From: Spirogloea muscicola | Taxonomy: Eukaryota; Streptophyta; Zygnematophyceae; Spirogloeales; Spirogloeaceae | Direction: 5' to 3' | NCBI GenBank assembly: GCA_009602725.1 | Contig: WELB01000064.1 | Coordinates: 227,993-247,764, forward strand | Length of the DNA: 19,772 bases | In this document: positions 1 to 10,300 of the stretch, in pieces | Layout of the letters: each line of letters opens with the position of its first letter | Numbering within the stretch: position 1 is the first letter of the stretch | The notes under the pieces: generated by a model | Told to the model about the DNA's origin: nothing | The model's database searches: none | What the model saw: only the letters and a program-made list of their open reading frames with translations | Position numbers and translations under genes: made by a program

Positions 1-1
1 G

Positions 2-3000
2 GCGCCGTCGACGTCCGGCCGAGCCCCGGCCTCACACGCCGGCGCCGCCTTGCGCCGGCTCGGCAACGGCGGTGGCGGTGACGTCGGCGGCGGCGAGCGG
101 CGGCGCCAGCAGCGGCAGCTGGCCGCGGCGTCGCAGTCCATCAAGCCGCGGACATGGCAGTCCGCCGAGACCGCCGCCGGGGCGGACGCCCGCCAGTTCG
201 ACTTCGTGCTGTGGTTCCGGCAGGCGTGGCCATACATCCAGGGTCACCGTGGCAGCACGCTCGTGCTGGTCATCCCCGGCGAGGTCGCCGCTGACCGCCA
301 CCTAACGGACAGGATTCTTCAGGTCCGCCGCTCACCGATGGTGCTTACCTGTGGCTGTACATGGCAACATAGACCATGTATTTCTGTTGCTGAGCACATA
401 GCAATCAAGTCATAAGCTGATCTTAATATAACACACTACAAGGAGACAACAATATGACGGTAATAGATTCTAGACTGCTGTCTTGCAAGCCTCAGCGGTT
501 GTACTCGTGCTGCCGTGAGCATCTGTAACGTAATAGATGCTGCATTCAGGAGCTCTTTTTGCGGCAGCTAATTGAAGCTCATGCCGGCTGCCTCGGTGCC
601 TCTTCCTCCTGCAGGACGTTGCGCTCCTGCATGGCCTCGGCATCAAGATTGTCCTCGTGCCGGGCACTCATCTGCAGATTGACGAATTGCTACAGGCAAG
701 CATAACCCCCTTAAGTGTCAGCACCTCTTCATAAGGATTGGCAGCTCCTCCCTGCTACTGCAGTACGTCGAAGGAAACGGATGAAACCTAGTAGCAGGAA
801 GCTTTGCCTGGTAGAATCGAAGTCAAGTGCAATCTGGATGATGAATCCTCATGTCGATCAACTACAATGCATGCAAGCTATCAATGCCATCCATACCCGC
901 CACATTGCTCGTTGCATGGCACTCAGATAGCAGCCCTGCAATGCTGTAGCAGATACAAGATTATTCTTCCTCAGTAGAAAGGAGAGTAGCTCAATGATCG
1001 TAAAGAGGTACACTGCGACTTGGATATAAGATAAGATCGAGCTGAATCTCATGAGTCGGTCGCTATTGTGTGCCTTTTCCAGGAGAAAGGAGTTGAGTCG
1101 AGATCCCATGGCGCATACAGGATAACGGACGACGAGGCCCTGGAGGCGGCCATGGAGTGCGCCGGCAGGATCCGCATTGACATGGAAGCCCGGCTGTCGC
1201 GCGGGCCCTCTATCCCGGTGCTGCGGAGGCACGGCGAGAGTGACCGGTGGCACGAAGTCGGCGTCAGCATTACCAGCGGCAACTACGTGGCTGCCAAGGT
1301 GCTTGCTGAGCACCTGGCACTCTAGGAGCACAAAGCTCCATGCTTTGTGGGCACAGTACGTCACAAGTTGCCGAGTCAAGACATGCATAACTCAGAATGC
1401 GTATGAATGTCGACTCATGCACACCCACAAGCTTGTCCCATCGCAGCAGTACTCAGAACCCTTACCTTGCCAAGCTCCTGGTATCTTGCTGAGCAATAGT
1501 GACGCTGGCAGCAGCATCTGGGCTGGTGCGCAGAGGAAAGGTGTGGTGGACGGGGTCGACTTTGGTTCAACTGGCGAGGTCAAGAAGGTGGATGTGGCCC
1601 GCATTCGCGAGCGGCTCGATAATAACTGCATCGTCATGCTGTCCAACCTTGGTTACTCTCCCACTGGAGAGGTGCTCAACTGCAAGTAAGTCTCTGGCAG
1701 CCCTACAACAGCCTTGTGATTCAATTAAAAACAACCGCCAGTTTTGTGTTCTCAACATCACCACCATCCTAGATGTGCTGATTGTCAGTGTCATCCTCTT
1801 TTCATTTTAACTGCCACTCTGCCAGACCGTAATTAAGTGTTTGGCTAAGTACAAGTTGTTGATGATCCACACTTCCTCTCTTCAACAGCACGTACGAGGT
1901 TGCGACGGCCTGCGCTGTGGCGCTGGGAGCGGACAAGCTCATCTGCCTCCTGGATGGTCCCATGCTGGACGAGCGCAACCGCCTCCTGCGCTGGATGACC
2001 CTGCACGAGGCGGACCAGCTCATCCGGGCCCGCGCCTCACAGTCATATGTCGGTAAGCTCTCCTCTCTTCCTCCTCCTCTCCTGTTGTGGTTAGGTAGTG
2101 CATGGTCAAAGTGGATATCGTATGGATGGAAAGTCACAGTCTTTTGCGGCTCTTGCAGCGGCTGATTACGTGAAGGCCGCAGCCGGAGCAGACTACCTGA
2201 GGAGCCTTGGGCTCAGCAGCAAGGCACTCAGCGGCCCTCACGAGCAGCCGGCGGCCTCCCAGTGGAGCAGCGGCAGCAACGGCGTGGACCACGTTCGCTT
2301 CCACGGCAATGGCCGGAGCTTCTGGGGCGGGGAGAATGGCAACCGCTCGGACGACGAGAAGCACCACCACCAGGAAGGCAACGGCAAGCCTTGCAGGCCG
2401 TTGCCGAGGCGGGGGATCGCAGTAGGAGGCGAGGAGCGGTATGACCGCACTTTTGGGTACCTGTCAGAGATGGCCGCCGCAGTCTTCGCCTGCAGAGTAA
2501 GACATGCATCCCTGCCCAAAATGGTACTCCTGGCAATTCGCCGCTTGAGCAATTAGAGCACTTTATAAGTAGTGAGACCTTTCCAAAGTCCACTGCTGAG
2601 ACTACAGCAGAGTCATGGGATAGCCCTCCTGTGCAAGACAGTCAAGACCAGCTTGTCAATACAAGGAGGTTATGGACTCCATATGCTGACTGTAATACTG
2701 GGTATGAAGCTGTGGCAATATGGAGCTTGGTAATAATGACAACTGGGTTGCCGTGTTGACGGTGTCCTCCTTTGGCCAACTTCTCCAGAATGGCGTCAGG
2801 AGGGTGCACCTCTTAGACAGCAATGTTGAGGGTGTCCTCCTTCTGGAACTCTACACGCGGGACGGTTCTGGCTGCATGGTGTCAAGGTACTACTTTTCCT
2901 AGCTCTTTTTTGCCAAAGTTATCAGTAAGTGAAGTACACCTACCTTAATCTTCACCGTAGCATCACTCAACATCAGCATTCTGCGCACGCCTTACCTGTA

Positions 3001-4494
3001 ATGTGTAGACCTGTAACCTCAGAACCTGTAATGTATCTTATGACCTCGACACGTATAACATGCTTTCAACATTCTGGCCTCCAGTGACTCGTACGAGGGC
3101 GTGCGACCGGCACGGGCGCGAGACGTCTCTGGGATCAGTGCGCTCCTGAAGCCGCTGGAGGAGGAGGGCGTCCTTGTCCACCGGCCCAAGGAACAGGTCT
3201 TAGCCCGCATCCTGGCTGCAGCTTAGTGGAACGTTTGAGTCCACCCCTAGTTTTAGCCCAGGTGCCTGACATAACACAAGGCATTTAGCATGAGTGCCCT
3301 GAAAATGCTAGCTAGACACATGCCCAAATTGCTGTGCAGCATCACTGTGCACGGGCTTTTTTGTTATCGTCCATTTCACCCTCCCGGTGGGGTGCATGGA
3401 TGCAGTACTCCCAACTGTCCATTGAAACCAATTTTGAGGTTGAGTGCAAATTGTAGACATTGTTCATAACCTTGACTTATAGACACAATTAAGGCCCTCG
3501 TCCATGCTGGCGGCAAACCTGCTCACAGGCAGGCAGCTCTGATGATTTATCGGACACATATCACACGCTTGTTCAATCAGGGTTACACATTACTGCAAAT
3601 TGATGGATGTCCACAGCATCAAGTACCATTTTAAGTCACCAATAGATGGACCTATGCCTCCTGTAAACTCCCTTACACAACATGAATTTGACATCTTAGT
3701 TCTGTGCTCGCAAGCCGGCTTGCTTGTGCTGGACTGCTCCTCTAACTCCCGTCTTGCTTGGTGCAGATCATGCGGGAGCTCGACGGCTTCACTGTTGTCG
3801 AGAGGGAGGGCCACATCATTGCCTGTGCAGCCCTGCTACCGTATGAAGACCACAGGTGCGCAGAGGTGGCTGCATTTGCCGTCTCCCCGGAGTGCCGCGG
3901 CCAGGGCCTCGGCGACACCCTTCTTGGTACTTGTCGCCTGCGCCCTGTCCTCGGAGCCTCGGAGCACCAAATTGTCTGTTGAGTGCCTTTGCACAGTTGC
4001 TTTCTTTCCTGCAATGTATGTTACCGAACTTTGCTTAAGCCAAGTAGTCTGTGAATGCAGCAAATAGTTGACTAGCTCGTCATATCATACTGTGGACCCT
4101 TTTCTACACAGATTACCTTGAAAAGAAGGCCATCGCTGTGGGTTTGGACCACCTTTTCCTGCTCACAACTCGCACAGCCGACTGGTGAGCCCAGGCGTCT
4201 AGGCTTATCTACATTTTACAACTTATTTGTCTCAAAGTACGAAGCAAGATGTATGCAATGTATTGGCGCACCTTGGAACCTTTGAAGCTTGTATTAGAAT
4301 TATTCTTTGTCGTGCAGCTGGGAGTGTAATGCTCTTATGGAAATATGTTGGGCAGGTTTAAGCAGCGGGGCTTTGAGCAGTGCGATAGCTGTGGCATCAT
4401 TCCTGAGGAGCGTTGCAAGCGAATCAACCCAAAGCGCGGCTCCAAGTACTTCATGAAGCAGCTCAACAGCGGATTCACTGGGGCAATGTCGTGA
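2..4494 (+). CDS. NAGS: N-acetylglutamate synthase, plant type, 5'-truncated by the window edge
   Basis: First enzyme of arginine synthesis in plants and algae (acetyl-CoA + glutamate to N-acetylglutamate); family knowledge places it in the plastid and under arginine feedback. Eleven exons: 2-322, 615-695, 1083-1298, 1534-1685, 1889-2052, 2159-2496, 2789-2886, 3085-3196, 3767-3926, 4112-4184, 4356-4494 (TGA). Phases close to 617 visible residues. Order: basic Gly/Ala-rich leader (about residues 1-60), amino-acid-kinase-like domain (about 65-330, with [47 protein letters not shown]), a variable linker, then a GNAT acetyltransferase domain (about 470-610) with the acetyl-CoA loop CRGQGLG and the ending [17 protein letters not shown]. 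No in-frame ATG occurs before the kinase domain, so the start and the rest of the transit peptide lie left of base 1. The second intron uses a GC donor. Confidence 0.95.
696..1082 (+). other. NAGS: NAGS intron 2 with GC-AG ends
   Basis: Exon 2 ends in ...GAATTGCTACAG and the next bases are gcaagc, so the donor is GC instead of GT. The acceptor is ttttccag before GAGAAAGG. The protein joins as IDELLQ/EKGVES, which matches the family alignment and keeps phase 0. The donor context cag/gcaagc is typical of the minor GC-AG class spliced by the normal U2 spliceosome. Confidence 0.8.
2159..2496 (+). other. NAGS: NAGS exon 6: variable linker between kinase-like and acetyltransferase domains
   Basis: This longest NAGS exon starts with the end of the kinase-like domain ([13 protein letters not shown]). 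It runs through a hydrophilic Ser/Gly/Asn/His-rich segment containing HHHQEGNG, then re-enters conserved sequence at [23 protein letters not shown]. Plant NAGS has a linker at the same place, with poor conservation. It probably spaces the regulatory and catalytic domains; nothing in it suggests a separate function. Confidence 0.75.
2994..3038 (+). repeat. 15-bp tandem repeat, three degenerate copies, in a NAGS intron
   Basis: Three adjacent 15-base units start at 2994, 3009 and 3024, each beginning acctgtaa; the first and third share acctgtaatgt. The repeat lies inside the intron 2887-3084, shortly before its acceptor. No function is suggested. Confidence 0.75.
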
Positions 4495-5657
4495 CATCAG
4501 AGGAGCGCTTTGTGCTCCTTAACACTGAGCAATTTCTTCCATTGACATTCTTTTATTACATTTGTGTCCAGAAATGTTAAGATTGTGTATACCTTGCCAG
4601 CAGATTGCAAGCTATCACAATTGCTAGCTTCTTCTCGGCAGTGTTCATGACATTGACTCCCTGATAAGCTTTCCTCCTCATGCCTGTAAATCTACGTACA
4701 GATGCGTCATGTCATCAGCTGTATCCTTGTCGTATCTGAAGCACTTGCAGTGATGTGAGCATGTCCAAGGTGCACAAGTATAGGTGCGGCTGACTTGCCA
4801 GCTATTCACAGAAACAGCGTCTGGCAACGATCCCGACTCAATAACTGCCCACCCAGATCAGTGTATGCCTTCACAAGCAACTCTGCAGTGGGGCCCATGA
4901 AGTATGGTTGGAACGCACGAAAATCAGTTCACTGAGGAAGCTCAATAAAAAGCTGCAGGCACTCTGGGCAGGTGTTAACAAAGCCCTTCGCCCACAGATA
5001 CTCACAGACACAGTTGAGTTGCATACTGTCTAATCTGCAAGCGCATGTTCCTGTGGAGCCTCAAGAACCTCAGAAGGCCGCACTTTGGGGTAGGTGAGGC
5101 CATTGATGGTTGGCAGCAAAGGTGGTCCTAAGCACCCGGTCAATTCACGTTGTAAAACAATGCTTGCATATAGTTGACTAGCTGCACATTCGTGTTGTGA
5201 GTTTTATCGACTTATAACACATTGCCATCCTCCTCCACAGCTCTGTCCATATCTGCAGGCTTGCCAAAGCTTCCGCAGTTAAGCCCAAGACTTCTGTACA
5301 CGCGGTATACTGCGACAGCTGCAGGGCAAGCCGCAGTGCATAAACCTTTTGCTGTAGCAAAATTAGCAGGTACTGTAACTGCTGTCTGCAGTAACAGTGT
5401 GGTGCTAGGCTGTATGCCTGCAAGCAATTAAGGTATACAGCCTTGTCCTCCACCAAGTGGAAGTTGAGTTTGAGGAGGACAGGCCCTCCAAAGATTTATG
5501 GAAAGAAGCTCACACTTAGCTGTGAGCCTTAATTCAGAGCCAGAGCTTCGGGCCCACAGCTGAATGCGCATGATCCGCTATGTCAGTGACCCACTCCACA
5601 AAAAATCAGCGAACGCAATTTTCTGAGGTGGCTGCCCTTGCCTCAACCTGCCGCTGC
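4495..5657. other. Convergent intergenic region: 3' UTRs of NAGS and KEA
   Basis: No conserved reading frame was recognised on either strand; the short ORFs here are not protein-like. NAGS reads in from the left and KEA from the right, so this is the shared 3' space. It holds a small stem-loop (aggagc/gctcct, 4501-4519) just after the NAGS stop, a candidate NAGS poly(A) signal at 4685-4689, an isolated AATAAA near 4944, and a short hairpin (gctcaca/tgtgagc) near 5508-5524. Its AT content is higher than that of the exons. Confidence 0.7.
4685..4689 (+). terminator. Candidate poly(A) signal TGTAA of NAGS
   Basis: TGTAA is the usual nuclear polyadenylation signal of chlorophyte algae. This copy lies about 190 bases after the NAGS stop, a normal 3' UTR length. 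The match is only five bases, so it is a position-based inference. Confidence 0.45.
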
Positions 5658-7302
5658 TCAAGATGAGAATGCCGGCACTGCTGGCACGCCACCCTCAGGC
5701 TTCCTGTCAGACGCACCGCCATTGTCCTCAAGCTTGGTAGTCTTCCCAAGCATGCCCTCCACCAGTGGCTTGGGCTTTGCCAAAATCTTGGAGAAACCAT
5801 AGCCCAGCGAGGTTCCGCTCGCAGACGAGAGCTGCAGGGAAGGTGCCTCACAGTCAACGAGGCAATAGCAGCAGCGCAGTACAATTTGCAAATCAGTCAA
5901 GCTCTTGAGAAGCACATTCCAGATGCATGTATGCAACGATGAAGAGAAAGCAGTATTATTTGCTGCATTTCCACAGCAGGAGTAGTATTACACTCAACAT
6001 ATAACTTTCACACAATGTGTTACCTCTGCAAGCTCCGAGAGGTGGCGCGTCCGGAAGTCATCGATGGTGGCTGCAATCTCTGCTGCAGGAAGCTTGGCCT
6101 GGTCACACAAGAGACAGTCATGAGTATCCGTGTTTGTGGCACTTATGTGGTTAGCCCAGTCCTCACACATCAGCACAGAGCGCAGGTCAGCATAACGGGC
6201 CTCAATCATGGTCCTTTCATTTAACAAGCACCTGTGCCAGTACAGCCGCCGCGAGCTGAAGGCTCGGCTCCAATGTCTCAGGCACCACCTGCGGATCCCC
6301 ATCAGGTGCCTTGTGAGTCAACACCGTGTCATCATGTCCTCCACGTTGGCACCTTGTACAAGCAACTATTAGTACGTGTTGTTGAGAGGCTAGTAGAGCA
6401 AGTAATGCTTGCTACTCACTGCCGTGGCGCCAGCCTTCTCCAAGTTGATGCCATGGTCGACATCGTGGGCACGCACAAAGGTTTTGACATTGGGAAAGTT
6501 CTTGCTGAGCGCCCACACAGTCCGGTAGTTAGCGCCAGGCGTGTCCAGCGTGATTACTGCCGCAGCAGCTCTTGCTGCACCCACTTTGTGAAGAACCTGC
6601 GCAATGCAGAATGCTGATTATTAAAGGGTGCCACAGGGATAGTCTATGTAAGATTAGCTAGGAACATTCAACTAGCAATTCAGCCTCCAAGGATATACTA
6701 CCAGCTAACCTTCTCGAGCCTACTCTGTTGTAAGGACTCCAAAGTGTAAGGCACGCCACCAATGATCGAGCTGACATCAGAACAATGCTAGATGCCTTAC
6801 ATCCTTACTGCCGGCATCACCAAAGTAAACGGGCAGATCCAATGCTCTTCCTGCTGTCACACGATCCCTGAGTGCCATGGACACTCAATATGTCAGGCCT
6901 TCCAACTGAGGCACAGCAGCAACAGAATCCTCCTTGGCGAACTTGACCAGTGCAACCACCAAGCATTCAGGCTAGTATGGCAGCTCAGCTTAAATTATCG
7001 TCAGAGATTAGACATCTGCTGAAAGGACGTACGTGCGGACATCCAGTGCAACAAACGGAATGAGCCTCTCAGAGAGAAGCTGGGCAATGATCTGCATAGA
7101 CAAATGACCAGATGATCAGTCGCCTGCTCTTGACTTGGCCTGCTTATGAGTATTGCAACAGCATCTACAAGAGCCCACTAACATTGCTATCACTAGTCCA
7201 GCATGAGCACAAGAATAGTGGAAGGTCACAGCCTGCACTAGCCTGCACCTGGCCAATGCGACCAAAGCCACAAATGATGATGTGGCCTTGTAAATCGTCA
7301 GT
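5658..7302 (-). other. KEA: KEA RCK/TrkA-N regulatory domain and C-terminal tail
   Basis: Exons 24-30, about residues 1009-1228. The Rossmann nucleotide-binding turn is [12 protein letters not shown] (G1020-x-G1022-x-x-G1025). It is followed by [66 protein letters not shown] and [19 protein letters not shown], all hallmark segments of plant KEA proteins. The last exon begins [15 protein letters not shown] and ends in a short unconserved hydrophilic tail (...[10 protein letters not shown]). RCK domains bind nucleotides and gate transport. Here it would face the stroma. Confidence 0.92.
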
Positions 7303-10300
7303 CTGGTTCGCAACACAGCAGGAAGATTAGTCAAGCAGTAGGCCTCAAAGAGAAACCATGCAACCCTTCGTTGAGGGCTTAAATAGCTGCATGGTAGCCT
7401 CCGTAGAAGCCTTCAAAGCCTCGGCCACAGACAAAGTTGGCAAAAGATGCAGGCTTGGCAGTAACACCATCTATCATAGGTCCAAAGCTCACTCATGGTG
7501 CTGCTTATGTAAGAAGGTTGTCCAAGCAGCCCAAGAGTTGGCTGGTGAGTGGCTGGACTTGCAGCGAGCTTCTGTCGCGTAAGTTTACCTCAGTCTCCAT
7601 CGGCAGCAGGCTTCGCACATCCTGTTGCTCAAATCTGGACGCCAGGGCCTGACCACCGGCGGCCAGCCAGGGCGTGATGGCCATGGAAATGCCGACGATC
7701 AAGAATAGCAGCGACGACATCTGTGTGTTCATGATGCCCTGTGAAGAAGACGCATCGAACAAGAATGCACGGCCATGAAGCACAAGCCCAAGCGCATCAT
7801 CATGCCATTGTGACAGTCCCCAGGATCTGGCAGTACCTGAAAGTAGGACTCGTAGGGAATGCTGCACTTCCTAAAGGAGCATGCTACTAGCCTCAAAGGC
7901 TGAGTCCACAGGCCAGAAGTTGGCCGGGAGTTAGTATGAGTTACCTGATTGACAGCTTCACCGAAGGCAACGAAAGCAAACTCTCCCCCAGGCGCAAGGA
8001 GGAGCCCTGCCCTGACAGCCGCGATGGGCCCCATTCCAAAAGCACGGCCCATTGAGGCCACAAGCAACGTCTTGCCCACGATAAGCATCGCTATGGATGA
8101 CAGGATAACAGAGAACTTGGCCACGAGCAGCTGTGGATCGATCGACATGCCAACCTGACACCAGAGAGGATGGCAACCCTTAGTCTGCTGTGCACTCTTG
8201 TACAACTTGCAAACTTCCGTATTACAAGAAGCTTACAAGATGATGTGCCAGAGGGAAACCAGCAAATGCTTGAACACAAAGCCTTGAGTTGACTCGCAGC
8301 CTTATTTGTAAGGCTCAAGCCCAGACAAAAGCTCACAACAGACCACTGTCCTCTGCATCCTTTGCAGCTAGCTAAGGTTCTGCGACGAATCCTCTGTTCT
8401 TTTCCGCTGTATGAATGCAAATGCAACTTACCGTCATGAAAAAGAGCCCCAAAAGAAGTCCCCTGTAGGCATTAATGTCAGCTTCGACCTGAAGAGCAAA
8501 TTCTGTTTCCGCTAGGAGCAAACCAGCGAGAAATGCTCCCAGGGCCATAGACAGACCAGCCTGTCACTCAGGACATACACAGTCAAAGGCCAACGTGAAA
8601 AAAGAATCGTGAAGCAATGTGAGCAAAAACCACAGAATCAATGTCCATAGATGATGGGGTAGCTAAGAACATGCCACAGCAACAGTGACCAATCAACTTG
8701 TGCAACGGTGTTGTGTTCTGTCCTTTCAAGCGCATCGATAGCATACCCTAGCTGTGAGGACACTTGTCCCAAGTACAACCAGCAATGTGTTTGCCGCAAA
8801 GATCTCTGCGTTGTGATTCTCAGCCATTTGTTTGTAGACCGGTCTGAGAAGCTGCAATGTGAGTGGAGCGATCATAATGCAATCAGCAGGCTGCAGACTA
8901 ACACGCTGCTGACTCAAGTCTGCACTTGTGAGGCTAGGTCATGACCTCAAAGAGCATGGCCAAATGCCTCCTGGGCATCATTGAGGAGGCAAGAAGTTGC
9001 AGTTGGAGGACTTATGAAGTCTTAGTCCATTTTCAGGTACAAACACACAAGACATGTAGAGTGTTTATGAGCTTCAGGTGAAGCAAGCTTGAGGCAGCAA
9101 CTTACTAGCCGACCACCAGCTATGATGCCTGCAATAGCTACAACAGCCTTGACGGCTGCAATACCAAGTGCCTCTGCTATAGCATTGAACCCCACCTGCC
9201 AATGGTCACAGGCAATACAGAGCATTAGGCAAGTTAAGTAAGTAAGCAGACGGCGTGAGGTGTGCATTGCCAGTCTTTCAAGGAGTATTTAACACTAACA
9301 GTAAATGCATTCAGCCAGGATGTCTTGTCAAAGCTCCAGCATAACGGGCCTTGCAATGAAACTTTCAAACAGCTCAAGCTTAAGCTCAAGCTCAAGCTCA
9401 AGCTGCCAATGGTCATCACATCTCACCCCTCCTTTTGACGAGCTAGGAGAGATAAGGGGTATAAGAATAAGAAGTACAACAACAGCCAAATCCTGCAACA
9501 GTAATCAAGCACACATCAACTCCTCGAAGTTACCATCCAATCTCAAAGGGGAAGATAGGAGTTGAATTTCTAAGTAGAGCAACACTGGCCGGATCCTGAG
9601 ACTGTAGTCAAGCACAGACTAACCGCTTGAAGCACCGTCTACGTCCATAACGGAGCTGCAAAACCCTCCTGTAGCATCTGAAGTCGAATTGTCTCTGGAA
9701 AAATGGTTCTCTGCAATGCACAACTCTTTTGCTCACCTGAAAGAGGAGTACAGAAAAAGTTGCACGACCATGACGGGACGTACTCTCTCCACGCTCTTGC
9801 AGTACCTACTCAGTGTATGTAGCGTACTATAGTCAGAATAAACGGGCAGTGAGTCGGCTCCACCAATCTTGAAGCAAGAGAGAGCCACGGGTACGGATGC
9901 CGTCCCTGCCGGCGCTGAGGTATATAAGCATAAGCTCAAGAGCTTATCTGGAAAAGCTCTCAATTGTGACCAACAAGCTTGCATGACAGAGCCGTATGTC
10001 AATCTGCAGACTGGAGCTCTTGTCCAACCTGAAGTACGACAGCCGTGGAGGAGAGGGCCAAGCCGTTTCCAATCACAATAGAAGCTGGTCCACTTACGCC
10101 ACATAAGAAGTTGGCGATGCAACCAATGACAGCTGCTGTTATTAATGTCTGACAAAGACCACTGACAGTGGTCATGTTCACGTCTGAATAGGCCAGTAAC
10201 AACACAACCTGTGTACAACCAACTCAAGCTCCTATCTGCACAAGCCTGTTGTCATTGGAAGATAAATTTGAACGAGCTTTTGAAAGGGGCAGACGCTCAC

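Noticed and set aside
32-301. 89-codon minus ORF opposite NAGS exon 1
   Set aside because: Frame shadow caused by high GC; the plus strand carries the conserved NAGS protein.
1324-1339. Small hairpin ggagc-acaaa-gctcc, with a similar sequence inverted at 4501-4519
   Set aside because: Stems of only 5-6 bp; similarity of about 15 bases is not enough to claim a repeat family.
2761-2853. Repeated ggtgtcctcctt at the end of NAGS intron 6 and inside exon 7
   Set aside because: Twelve identical bases with weak similarity around them; probably chance or an old local duplication.
2994-3038. CRISPR-like repeat
   Set aside because: Units are 15 bases, directly adjacent without spacers, within a eukaryotic intron.
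5178-5456. 92-codon minus ORF downstream of KEA
   Set aside because: No similarity to KEA tails and no splice link; the KEA stop at 5658 ends a plausible tail.
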